Source of the DNA: an uncultured Bacteroides sp. | GTDB lineage: Bacteria > Bacteroidota > Bacteroidia > Bacteroidales > Bacteroidaceae | NCBI GenBank assembly: GCA_900544075.1 | Contig: UQTJ01000017.1 | Location: 1-64,000 of the forward strand | DNA: 64,000 nt | Reading direction: 5' to 3' | Shown: in pieces, positions 54,513 through 62,449 of the stretch | How positions within the stretch are numbered: position 1 is the first letter of the stretch | Layout: the number at the start of each line of letters is the position of its first letter | Notes under the pieces: model-generated | Seen by the model: only the letters and a program-made list of their open reading frames with translations | Databases searched by the model: none | What the model was told of the DNA's origin: nothing | Translations under genes and position numbers: made by a program

Positions 54513-54701
54513 ATGAAGAAAAAACTTTACGAGACTCCACAGACACAGCATGTGGAGGTGGAACTGGAACAAGGGTTTATGACAGCCTCGATTTTTGAGG
54601 ATGAGAATAAGCATGATGAAGGTTTAAGTACCGAGGAACATGGATTTGCCACCCCGGGAGCAGAATGGGAAGGTGATTATGGTGAAGATAAATGGGATTA
54701 A
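54513..54701 (+). CDS. 62-residue acidic peptide, unknown function
   Basis: MKKKLYETPQTQHVEVELEQ opens the protein; the rest is strongly acidic (FEDENKHDEGLSTEEHGF, then EWEGDYGEDKWD). It has no signal peptide by eye. Short proteins with a K-x-Y-x-x-P-x-x-x-x-VE start occur next to fimbrillin-type genes in Bacteroidales, but their role is not known to me. It follows wzc and precedes the fimbrillin-PLC gene by 21 nt. Given the nearby PqqD/HprK pair it is a candidate substrate, which is speculation. A TTG start at 54495 would add six residues. Confidence 0.6.
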   Translation: MKKKLYETPQTQHVEVELEQGFMTASIFEDENKHDEGLSTEEHGFATPGAEWEGDYGEDKWD

Positions 54702-54722
54702 GGAAAAAATAAAGAATTTTTT

Positions 54723-57002
54723 ATGAAACGAATCGTTTTATTATCAGGAATGTTCGTAGCAGCTGTTTTATGTGGCTGTACGGACGATGTTGTTGACAAT
54801 GGCAACAAGATTGTGGATAACCCTGTAAAAGAAGGTTCTGAAATACTGTTCGGCTCTTCTTTGTCAGGGGATGCGGATGAAGAAGTATCTGCCCAAAGTA
54901 AAGTTGGTACAAGAACAGTTTATGGAGAACGTACCTCAACGGGTGTGCCAGTATATTGGAAGCCCGAAGGTGACGAGGTGGCAATATTCTGCTTGCAGAC
55001 CAGCCAACCTGCAGACCATTTAGTGAATTATTTGGTAAAGCCACAAGTAGGAGAGGGATATCAACATCTTTCTGCATCAGTTGAAAAGCTTGAGGAGGTA
55101 GGACTGCAATGGGGCACATCCGATGAGCACCGTTTCTATGCCTTTTATCCGGCAAGTGCCGTGAAAGGTTCGAATGAAGAAGACCAGACAGGCAAGATTA
55201 CGGCAAACATCCCTGTTACCCAACAACCTACTTCTTGGGAAGAAGGTGAACTTAATGGCGTAAAAACCTATTTCGGACTTCCGAATATGGATTATGCCTA
55301 TATGTATGCCTATACCAGCCAAAAGAAATCGGAAACGCCGGAAGGTATAGCGATTGACCTGCAATTTAAAAACCTTGTTACCGTTCTTGACATTACTGTG
55401 CAAGGGCCGGAAAACGGTGACCCCATCACGGTCTCTAACATCAACATCCGTGCAGTCGATGGGCAAAACCCGATTCTGACGGGTGATTTCACCTGCAATA
55501 TTCGTGAAGCTCAGGACAATTCTGAAGAAGTGACTGCCGAATGTGAAGCAGCAGGCAACCTGAGTGAAGTTCGTAACACGGTCTCCATTCCTTGTTATAA
55601 CCGGGAAACAGGTGAATTCATCAAATTGGGGGTAGGCGAACAACTGAATGTGAAAGCCTATATCATTCCTGACGATGATGCAAACCATACGATTAAAGCC
55701 CGTACGCTACGGGTGACGGTGGCGACTTTGAACGGAGCTGCCAAGCAGAAGTTATTACAAACAGCCGCCGTGACACCACATAAGATTAACCGCGTACGTC
55801 TTCCCCATTTGGAAGCCGGTGGTACAAACTATTGGATGAGCAACCTTGACGACCGCATCTACGTGACCGAACTTTCCATTCCGGGTAGCAAGTATTCGTT
55901 CCTAACCCGCGACAACAATTCGGATGTGGAATATCAGGCAACGACAACGGAACAGCAATTCTTGAACGGTGTGCGAGCGTTCCATGTGCAGACGGCAGCG
56001 GATTATAAATATGCTCGGTGGGAAGATCAATATACAGAAAAAGATTTGTATATCGCTGTAGGTACTGAAGTACTGAGAGCACAACCTGGAAATATCTTTG
56101 ATGCAATATTTGGAACAGGCGATCCCATTCCATTAAAGACTTTTCTTCAAGAATTGAAAGAAAATCTGGATGATGCCAGAAATGCAGGGAAAACTAATGA
56201 ATTTGCTGTTGTTAATCTAACTTATAGCCAAGCGGCCACGGAAGAATTATTACGTGGTCTATATCCTCTTAGCAATAAGGAAACAGGCTGGATTGTAACT
56301 GTCTGCAATATGTTAAAGAAATATGTAGAAGACGGTTTGCCTATTTACACAGGAGAAATTACTCCGAATACAACTATAAAGGATGTTGCAGGACAAATTA
56401 TTGTTCATGTCAATATTAATACGCCAAGTTTGGCGAACCGTATGACGGAAGCGACTAATTACCCAGCTATCTTCTCTTGGTGGGATAGCGAAGATGATGG
56501 TTATGTAGAAGGAGGAACGCCGCTCCGATGGGGTACGCCTGTGAATCTGGAGGAAACAAGCAAAATGACGTGGTTGTATCAAGAGTTGACCGACGTTGAC
56601 CAAAGTGTAGGCAAATGGACACAAATCACGGCATTGCTCGATGCAGCCAAAAGCGATTATGAAGCCGGAGCACACAGCACATGGTATTACAACGACATCG
56701 GAGGGTATTTCGGTAGTCCTTCTACCAACAATGTAAAAGCCCTGTCTGCCGTATATGTACCGGAGATGATTCGCGAATTGCAGGTACGCAATGTCAATTA
56801 CAGCTTGGGAACCATGCTCACTAACTTTGCTGACGGCGAACAAGGTTACGGGTTAACCAGCACGTACAACACACGCGAATTGATTCAAACCATCATCGAC
56901 AACAACTTCAAGTTTGCGTTGCGTACGAGTGGAAGTTCGAGTCAGTCAACTTACAATGCCGCTTATAGCAAGGGCGGCAATGCCATTGGTTGGGACAAGT
57001 AA
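54723..57002 (+). CDS. lipoprotein: fimbrillin-like N domain plus degenerate PI-PLC-like C domain
   Basis: A 759-residue protein with lipobox VLCGC (Cys19). Residues ~40-350 look like a fimbrillin/Mfa-type domain: RTVYGERTSTGVPVYWKPEGDEVAIF and AYMYAYTSQKKSE with IDLQFKNLVTVLDITV. From ~370 a PI-phospholipase-C X-like domain begins: YWMSNLDDRIYVTELSIPGSKYSF, then NGVRAFHVQ. In active enzymes the corresponding block is SIPGTHDS: here residue 390 is Lys where the catalytic His should be, and the second His is not evident. Likely an inactive, carbohydrate- or lipid-binding surface protein. Composition differs from the capsule genes. Confidence 0.7.
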   Translation: MKRIVLLSGMFVAAVLCGCTDDVVDNGNKIVDNPVKEGSEILFGSSLSGDADEEVSAQSKVGTRTVYGERTSTGVPVYWKPEGDEVAIFCLQTSQPADHLVNYLVKPQVGEGYQHLSASVEKLEEVGLQWGTSDEHRFYAFYPASAVKGSNEEDQTGKITANIPVTQQPTSWEEGELNGVKTYFGLPNMDYAYMYAYTSQKKSETPEGIAIDLQFKNLVTVLDITVQGPENGDPITVSNINIRAVDGQNPILTGDFTCNIREAQDNSEEVTAECEAAGNLSEVRNTVSIPCYNRETGEFIKLGVGEQLNVKAYIIPDDDANHTIKARTLRVTVATLNGAAKQKLLQTAAVTPHKINRVRLPHLEAGGTNYWMSNLDDRIYVTELSIPGSKYSFLTRDNNSDVEYQATTTEQQFLNGVRAFHVQTAADYKYARWEDQYTEKDLYIAVGTEVLRAQPGNIFDAIFGTGDPIPLKTFLQELKENLDDARNAGKTNEFAVVNLTYSQAATEELLRGLYPLSNKETGWIVTVCNMLKKYVEDGLPIYTGEITPNTTIKDVAGQIIVHVNINTPSLANRMTEATNYPAIFSWWDSEDDGYVEGGTPLRWGTPVNLEETSKMTWLYQELTDVDQSVGKWTQITALLDAAKSDYEAGAHSTWYYNDIGGYFGSPSTNNVKALSAVYVPEMIRELQVRNVNYSLGTMLTNFADGEQGYGLTSTYNTRELIQTIIDNNFKFALRTSGSSSQSTYNAAYSKGGNAIGWDK

Positions 57003-57032
57003 ACATTTTCAATAAGTTATTTATTAATCTGC

Positions 57033-57054
57033 CTCCTGCCGAAAGGCAGGAGGT
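57033..57054 (+). other. perfect GAAA-tetraloop hairpin between lipoprotein genes
   Basis: CCTCCTGCC (57033-57041), loop GAAA, GGCAGGAGG (57046-57054). No T run follows and a gene starts 17 nt later, so this is not a standard terminator; it may stabilise mRNA or attenuate the downstream genes. Confidence 0.7.
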
Positions 57055-57071
57055 ATAAAAGATTATTTATT

Positions 57072-57323
57072 ATGAACGAAGAGTTTAATGTAGGAGATAC
57101 CGTAACAATCTTATTGGAAAATGGTGAACAAAGGCATATGACAATTATTCAATATCCAGCCTCCGATGTATTGGGGATGGTTGTGAATAGAGGAAATGAA
57201 ACGATAAATAATATTCAAGTGCGGCCCAATCCTCAAAGAGCGAAATGTGAATGGTTTGATGCGGAAGGGAACCGCCACGAGGATACATATCCTGTGACCT
57301 CATTAACAAGAGTAGAAAATTGA
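57072..57323 (+). CDS. 83-residue hypothetical protein with an SH3-like start
   Basis: MNEEFNVGDTVTILLENGEQRHMTII resembles the small beta-barrel start of DUF2158-type proteins (VGDxV-x-L-x-G). The rest (VRPNPQRAKCEWFDAEGNRHEDTYPVTSL) fits the same pattern, CxWF. There is no signal peptide, so it is probably cytoplasmic. It lies between two lipoprotein genes, 24 nt before the next. Function unknown. Confidence 0.65.
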   Translation: MNEEFNVGDTVTILLENGEQRHMTIIQYPASDVLGMVVNRGNETINNIQVRPNPQRAKCEWFDAEGNRHEDTYPVTSLTRVEN

Positions 57324-57346
57324 GTATAAGTTACTTTTTTTAAATT

Positions 57347-59920
57347 ATGAGATACAGTAAATATTTTATCCTGCCGGTTGCCTTGGCTTGTTTCTATGGC
57401 TGTGTGGACGAGGACTTTGCCGACCATTCTGGTAGCCAACATAATGTGGAGATTACTGCACGGATGGACGGTGAAGTGAGTACCCGTACTTGTGTGGGCA
57501 GCTCCACGGATGACGGTGCAGTGGGCATACTTTGGACACCGGACGATTGCATCGGCGTGTACGGTACGGACGGCACCCGGAATGCTCTGTTTACCTCAAC
57601 GAATACGGGAAATGTACCCGAGGCCATATTCTCGGGCGACCTGAAGCAGGGCGAAGCTCCGGCATACGCCTATTATCCCTACAGCGAAGACAACGCCTCG
57701 GCTGACGTGTCAGCCATCAAGGGAAACCTGAAGCTGACACAAACCTATGATATGGGGACAGGCACACTGGAAGCCGATTATAAAGTGGGTACTCCTTCGT
57801 TCACATCCTCTGATGGCAGGAGCTATGAGTTTACGTTCAGCCACCTGTTCTCGTTGTTGAAATTTGATATTGATGCCACAGGCACGGCCTTGGAGGGAGA
57901 CAATCTGGAAAGCATCATCCTTACTTTGCCGGAAAGTCGCCGGTTAGGCGGTGAGTTCATGTTTGATGCAACGTCAAAGGCGGTCACCTGGACAGGCTCT
58001 GCCAACGGGGCTAATGTGCTGACCATGAACTGGAGCGATACGCCCGCCCTTACCGGCGGAACGTCATATTCGGGCTATATCACCTGTGCGCCGGACATCA
58101 GGCAGGGCGATGAAATACAAGTCACCGTCCTGACACGCAAGTTCAAGGCCGAGTTTACCCGAACTTCTTTGGTTGACTTTGACGGCAACACTTGTTACAC
58201 ATTTCCGCTTTCGCTGGCGAATTATGCCGGCGACATGACGGTGACAGAACGTCCGGTCATTACGGCGTTCTCGTTTGATGTGGCGCATAACAGTGGCAAG
58301 ATTCTCGCTACGAAACTGGCGTGGAACGGAAGTGCCACCCGTCCGGTGGAAAGCACTGGAGAAGCGTTGGCTATCGAGGCGAACAACATTATCGGCTGCA
58401 TCCCGTATTTGTATGACTTCAAGCTGAAGCCTACATTTACCGTGCCTGACGGCATGACAGTGACCGTGAACGGGGAGGAACAGGTCAGCGGAGAAAGTGA
58501 GCAGGATTTCAGCAAGCCTGTGACTTACACCGTGAGCAACGGCACGGAGAGCCGTTCGTATGTTGTGAGTGTCACCAACTCTGGGCTGCCTGTGGCGGTG
58601 CTTGAGCATGAGGGCGGCAGCATGGCTTGGACTGAAGCCGGTCTGAACATACGCGCAAAGGACGAGGATTGGCCGACGAACGACCATTTCACGCTCTACA
58701 ACGCTGACGGTACGGTTGACGTGGAAAGGGCACTGTGCGGCGCACGCCTACGCGGCAACTCTACGCAAAACTTCCCCAAGAAGCCGTTTGCGCTCAAGTT
58801 TGACGAGAAGGTGGGGCCGCAAGGCATGCCTACCGACAAGCGTTGGGAGCTGCTTGCCAACTGGATGGACCGCACCATGCTGCGCAATGCTGTGGCACAG
58901 GATGTGGCTCACTGCACGGCCAATGCCCTGGCTGACGGTTTGGGCTGGAATCCGCGTGGCGTAAGCGTAGAATTGGTTATCAACGGACGGCATGTAGGTA
59001 ACTACTACCTTATCGAGAAAGTCAAGATTGATGCTGACCGCATTGACATCAAAGACTGCTATGAAGACGTGGTTGACGGCGGAAACGCCAATCCCACTGT
59101 TGCCGATTGCGGCTACCTGCTGGAGTTTGACGACGCGATGGACGAGGTGAACTGCTTCCGCACCGGTCGCGGGCTGCCTGTAATGTTCAAGGATGAAGTA
59201 CCGGAGAACGGAACGCTATTCGATGCCGTAAAGGATAAGGTAGAAGCCATAGAGGCTAATCTCGAGACCGGCAACTATGCGGCTGTTTACGAACAGCTGG
59301 ACATCAACTCGGTTATCGACTACTTCCTTGTACAGGAACTGGTGTTCAACAACGAGTACAAACATCCGAAGAGCGTGTATATGTATATGGACGGCGACAG
59401 CAAGCTGACGGCGGGTCCCGTGTGGGACTTTGACTGGCAGACATTCATCATTCCTGACCAAGTGCGCGCTTACGGCGGGGCATATATCGACCAACTACGC
59501 AATACGGACGAATGGCTGTACGGCGGGTCGAAACTGACAGAAGACCCATGGCTGCCGTGGCAAGACCCTGATTATAAGAACGACATGCCCTACATGTGGT
59601 ATCCGCTCTTGTTCAAGGACGCTACGTTCAGAAGCAAAGTGACGGAACGGTGGGCAACCATATATCCTGCTTTGCTGGGCGTTACGGACGAGATAGACCG
59701 ATTGGCTGAACAAAACCGTGTTTCTGACCAGTTCAACTTCGCCATGTGGCCCACGGTGACGGTAAAGCGCAACGCCACCGACTTCAGTGTCGCATTTAAC
59801 GGCGATGAAGAAATGAGTTTCGATGAAGCTATATCTTCTATGAAGAAAGCTTATTCTGAACGTTTGGAATGGATGAACAACCAAATTATTAGCGGGAATT
59901 TCGTTACTAATGCGAAATGA
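57347..59920 (+). CDS. lipoprotein: fimbrillin-like domain, linker domain and CotH kinase-like domain
   Basis: An 857-residue protein, lipobox CFYGC (Cys19). Residues ~30-300 form a fimbrillin-like domain (TRTCVGSSTDDGAVGILWTPDDCIGVYGTDGT; AYAYYPYSEDNAS). Then comes a DUF5018-like beta domain (ITAFSFDVAHNSGKILA to VSGESEQDFSKPVTYTVSNG). From ~450 a CotH domain: CGARLRGNSTQNFPKKPFALKF, WELLANWMDRTMLRNAVAQD, and AGPVWDFDWQ near 690. CotH proteins are atypical protein kinases in spore coats. The gene is visibly more GC-rich than the capsule genes, hinting at separate origin. Confidence 0.82.
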   Translation: MRYSKYFILPVALACFYGCVDEDFADHSGSQHNVEITARMDGEVSTRTCVGSSTDDGAVGILWTPDDCIGVYGTDGTRNALFTSTNTGNVPEAIFSGDLKQGEAPAYAYYPYSEDNASADVSAIKGNLKLTQTYDMGTGTLEADYKVGTPSFTSSDGRSYEFTFSHLFSLLKFDIDATGTALEGDNLESIILTLPESRRLGGEFMFDATSKAVTWTGSANGANVLTMNWSDTPALTGGTSYSGYITCAPDIRQGDEIQVTVLTRKFKAEFTRTSLVDFDGNTCYTFPLSLANYAGDMTVTERPVITAFSFDVAHNSGKILATKLAWNGSATRPVESTGEALAIEANNIIGCIPYLYDFKLKPTFTVPDGMTVTVNGEEQVSGESEQDFSKPVTYTVSNGTESRSYVVSVTNSGLPVAVLEHEGGSMAWTEAGLNIRAKDEDWPTNDHFTLYNADGTVDVERALCGARLRGNSTQNFPKKPFALKFDEKVGPQGMPTDKRWELLANWMDRTMLRNAVAQDVAHCTANALADGLGWNPRGVSVELVINGRHVGNYYLIEKVKIDADRIDIKDCYEDVVDGGNANPTVADCGYLLEFDDAMDEVNCFRTGRGLPVMFKDEVPENGTLFDAVKDKVEAIEANLETGNYAAVYEQLDINSVIDYFLVQELVFNNEYKHPKSVYMYMDGDSKLTAGPVWDFDWQTFIIPDQVRAYGGAYIDQLRNTDEWLYGGSKLTEDPWLPWQDPDYKNDMPYMWYPLLFKDATFRSKVTERWATIYPALLGVTDEIDRLAEQNRVSDQFNFAMWPTVTVKRNATDFSVAFNGDEEMSFDEAISSMKKAYSERLEWMNNQIISGNFVTNAK

Positions 59921-59957
59921 TAGTTAAATTAAAAAGGATACTTAATTTTTGAGAATT

Positions 59958-61151
59958 ATGATAAAGAAAACAATTTTTTCCGCAGCCATGGTTTTGGCAG
60001 GTGGATGTGCTTTTGCACAGACAGAGCAAAACAACAGTGATTTCACTGAAACTGTGGAATACAGTACAGACAAGTACAAAGTGGAAACCAACCGTTTCTG
60101 GAGTAACTGGTTTATTAGCGCGGGTGCAGGAGGACAGGTTTATTTTGGTGACCACGACCGTCAGCGCAAGTTTGGTGAACGTATCTCTCCGGCACTGGAT
60201 ATAGCAGTGGGTAAATGGTTTACTCCAGGTATAGGTGTACGCCTTATGTATTCAGGCCTTTCTGCAAAAGGTGCTACTCAGAACGGTGCATACCAGAGTG
60301 GTGGTGCAATAAGCGGAAAGCCATGGCACGGTTACTGGCTGAATGAGCAGAAATTCAAATTCTATAACTTCCACATGGACGCTATGTTCAATCTTATGAA
60401 TATTATAGGCGGCTACAAGGAAAAACGTATTTATAGCCTGAGTCCGTATGCTGGTGTGGGTATAGCAAGGGTTACATCTAAACCTAAGAATGCTGAAATT
60501 ACTGGTCATCTGGGACTTATGAACTCTTTCAGACTTTGTGAGGCTGTTGATCTTAACCTTGACCTGCGCGCTACATTCATCAACGATATGTTCGACGGTG
60601 AAGTAGGCGGACGTGGCGGTGAACCTATGCTTACTGCTGCTCTCGGACTTACATATAAGTTCAAACAGCGCGGATGGGACAGAAGCAAGACTATTACACG
60701 CAACAACGACGGTGCGCTGAAACGTATGAGCGACCAGATAGATGCTCTGAATGCAGAGAACGCACGTCTGCAGCGTGAACTTGCTGATGCAAAGAACAGA
60801 CCTACAGAAGTTGTGAAGAAATTCACATCAGGCAATCTGTTGATTTTCCGTATAGGCGAAGCTAAACTGTCGAAGGAAGCTCGTGTAAATCTTCAGTTCT
60901 TTGCTGAGGCTATCAAGGCTGGTGATCCTAATGCAGTATATACTATTACAGGTTATGCTGATGCCGGAACAGGTAGCAAGAAGACTAACGAACGCTTGAG
61001 TAAGAAACGTGCTGAGGCTGTTCGTGACTGTCTGGTTAACGAATTCGGCGTTTCAGAATCACAGCTTGAAATTGACTACAAGGGTGGTGTGGACAACATG
61101 TTCTACGATGATCCTCGCTTGAGCCGTGCGGTAATTACACGCAGCAAGTAA
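59958..61151 (+). CDS. OmpA-family outer-membrane protein
   Basis: About 397 residues. Signal peptide to ~24 (TIFSAAMVLAGGCAFAQ). An N-terminal beta-barrel (ISPALDIAVGKWFTPGIGVRLMYSGL, YSLSPYAGVGIARVTSK) is joined by a helical linker (RMSDQIDALNAENARLQRELADAKN, coiled coil) to a C-terminal OmpA peptidoglycan-binding domain: LSKEARVNLQFFAEAIKAG, YTITGYADAGTGSKKTNERLSKKRAEAVRDCLV. It tethers the outer membrane to peptidoglycan. The TTG at 59949 opens the frame three codons earlier; the ATG at 59958 is preferred. Confidence 0.93.
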   Translation: MIKKTIFSAAMVLAGGCAFAQTEQNNSDFTETVEYSTDKYKVETNRFWSNWFISAGAGGQVYFGDHDRQRKFGERISPALDIAVGKWFTPGIGVRLMYSGLSAKGATQNGAYQSGGAISGKPWHGYWLNEQKFKFYNFHMDAMFNLMNIIGGYKEKRIYSLSPYAGVGIARVTSKPKNAEITGHLGLMNSFRLCEAVDLNLDLRATFINDMFDGEVGGRGGEPMLTAALGLTYKFKQRGWDRSKTITRNNDGALKRMSDQIDALNAENARLQRELADAKNRPTEVVKKFTSGNLLIFRIGEAKLSKEARVNLQFFAEAIKAGDPNAVYTITGYADAGTGSKKTNERLSKKRAEAVRDCLVNEFGVSESQLEIDYKGGVDNMFYDDPRLSRAVITRSK

Positions 61152-61175
61152 ATACAACTTTTTTATCTGATAAAT

Positions 61176-61217
61176 CCAGTCCCTCTGTGCAAGTGATTGT
61201 GCAGGGGGATTTTTTTG
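61176..61217 (+). terminator. terminator after the OmpA-family gene
   Basis: Stem CCCTCTGTGCA (61181-61191) / TGTGCAGGGGG (61198-61208), 11 pairs including G-T wobbles, followed by ATTTTTTT. Strong intrinsic terminator. Confidence 0.85.
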
Positions 61218-61245
61218 TATATTATGTTATTTCTCCGTATATTTG
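61214..61245 (+). promoter_or_regulatory. promoter of the Rpn-type nuclease gene, overlapping the terminator
   Basis: TTTG (61214-61217), 20-nt spacer, TATATTTG -7 box (61238-61245). The TTTG is the end of the T run of the upstream terminator, so the two signals share bases. Start codon follows at 61271. Confidence 0.65.
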
Positions 61246-61270
61246 CGGAAAATGAAAAAATGATTGTGAT

Positions 61271-62251
61271 ATGAGATATCTTGACCCTAAAGCAGATCTG
61301 ACATTCAAGAAAGTGTTTGGAGAACATCCGGCTCTTGTTATTAGCCTTCTTAATGCGCTCCTGCCGTTTGAAACAGAGGATGAGAAGATTGAGAGTGTGG
61401 AATATCTTCCCATCGAGCTTGTGCCTGACACCCCTTTGAAGAAGAACAGCATAGTTGATGTGCGTTGCCGGGACAAACAAGGACGGGTATTCATAGTGGA
61501 AATGCAGATGATATGGTCTCCTGCGTTTATGCACCGTGTGCTTTTCAATGCCTCTAAGGCGTATGTGCGTCAGATAGACAAGAGCGAGAAATTTGAACTG
61601 CTGCAACCTGTGTATTCTCTTAATTTGGTTGATGACATATTTCTTCCGGATGTTGAAGAGTATTATCATGATTACCGTATAGTTCATATGGAGCATAGCG
61701 ACAAGGTCATCGAGGGATTGCGTTTCGTGTTCGTGGAGCTTCCGAAATTCAAGCCTCATTCTTTCAGCGAAAAGAAGATGCAGGTGCTTTGGCTACGTTA
61801 TTTGACCGAAGTTGATGAAAAGACACGTGTTGTCCCACAGGAGCTGATGGATGTTCCTGAAATAAAGATGGCCGTCGAGCAGTTGGAGGAATCAGCCTTC
61901 AACGATGCCCAATTGTGGGGATATGATGATTTTTGGGATGCCGTAAGGGTTGAGAAGACTCTCGTAAGCGATGTGCAGAATAAATACAAGGAGGGAATTG
62001 AACAAGGCATTAAGCAAGGCATTGAACAAGGCATTGAACAAGGCATTAAGCAAGGCATTAAGCAAGGCATTGAACAAGGCATTAAGCAAGGTGTTGAACA
62101 AGGTATTGAGCAAGGTATTGAGCAAGGTATTGAGCAAGGAAAGATAGATACAGCGTTGCGAATGTTGCAAAAAGGCTATACAGTGAATGATGTCTGCGAC
62201 ATAACCGGATTGGAAAGAAATGTAGTATCCGGCCTTTTGAATAATAAGTAA
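61271..62251 (+). CDS. Rpn-family PD-(D/E)XK nuclease (putative recombination-promoting transposase)
   Basis: A 326-residue protein. N-terminal: MRYLDPKADLTFKKVFGEHPALVISLLNALLPF (family signature DxxFKxxFG). Catalytic core: SIVDVRCRDKQGRVFIVEMQM (Asp and Glu-x-Gln of the PD-(D/E)XK fold). The C-terminal part carries 12 tandem tetrapeptides GI(E/K)Q, then a helix with a coiled-coil look and an HTH-like end (LRMLQKGYTVNDVCDITGLERNVVSGLL). Rpn proteins promote DNA cleavage and recA-independent recombination. Own promoter; ends before the second GACGAAGCG repeat array. Confidence 0.9.
   Translation: MRYLDPKADLTFKKVFGEHPALVISLLNALLPFETEDEKIESVEYLPIELVPDTPLKKNSIVDVRCRDKQGRVFIVEMQMIWSPAFMHRVLFNASKAYVRQIDKSEKFELLQPVYSLNLVDDIFLPDVEEYYHDYRIVHMEHSDKVIEGLRFVFVELPKFKPHSFSEKKMQVLWLRYLTEVDEKTRVVPQELMDVPEIKMAVEQLEESAFNDAQLWGYDDFWDAVRVEKTLVSDVQNKYKEGIEQGIKQGIEQGIEQGIKQGIKQGIEQGIKQGVEQGIEQGIEQGIEQGKIDTALRMLQKGYTVNDVCDITGLERNVVSGLLNNK
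61994..62137 (+). repeat. 12-bp tandem repeat in the nuclease gene (12 units)
   Basis: Twelve in-frame 12-bp units (GGCATTGAACAA and GGCATTAAGCAA variants, later GGTATTGAGCAA) encode GIEQ/GIKQ/GVEQ. Copy-number change would keep the reading frame, changing only tail length. Confidence 0.95.
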
Positions 62252-62292
62252 CTATTTTTTACTAAGTAAATTCTGTAGAATTCATATAGTGG

Positions 62293-62355
62293 AAAACGCT
62301 TCGTCATTTTACTTAAAACGTTTCGTCGTTTTGGTTAAAATGACGAAGCGTTTTT
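62293..62355. repeat. second 22-bp-period repeat array, core GACGAAGCG, with hairpin
   Basis: Inverted copies of the core at 62297-62305 and 62319-62327 (22 bp apart) and a forward copy at 62342-62350. The outer arms AAAACGCTTCGTCATTTTA and its complement form an 18-19 bp stem, followed by TTTTATTTT. The same core forms a three-copy direct array at 15930-15988. Confidence 0.8.
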
Positions 62356-62393
62356 ATTTTTTGTATCGGTAATAGATATTCGTAGCTTTTATA

Positions 62394-62401
62394 TACCTTT
62401 G
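62394..62401 (+). promoter_or_regulatory. -7 box of the helicase gene
   Basis: TACCTTTG, exact consensus, 49 nt before the ATG at 62450. No TTG element at 19-21 nt spacing was found, so the -33 part is weak or different. Confidence 0.45.
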
Positions 62402-62449
62402 TGGTCGGAATTTTTTATTGAAAATTGTATAGACAATATAATTACAAAG

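Noticed and set aside
61994..62137. Possible CRISPR array
   Set aside because: The units are contiguous 12-bp coding repeats without spacers and stay in frame in the nuclease gene.
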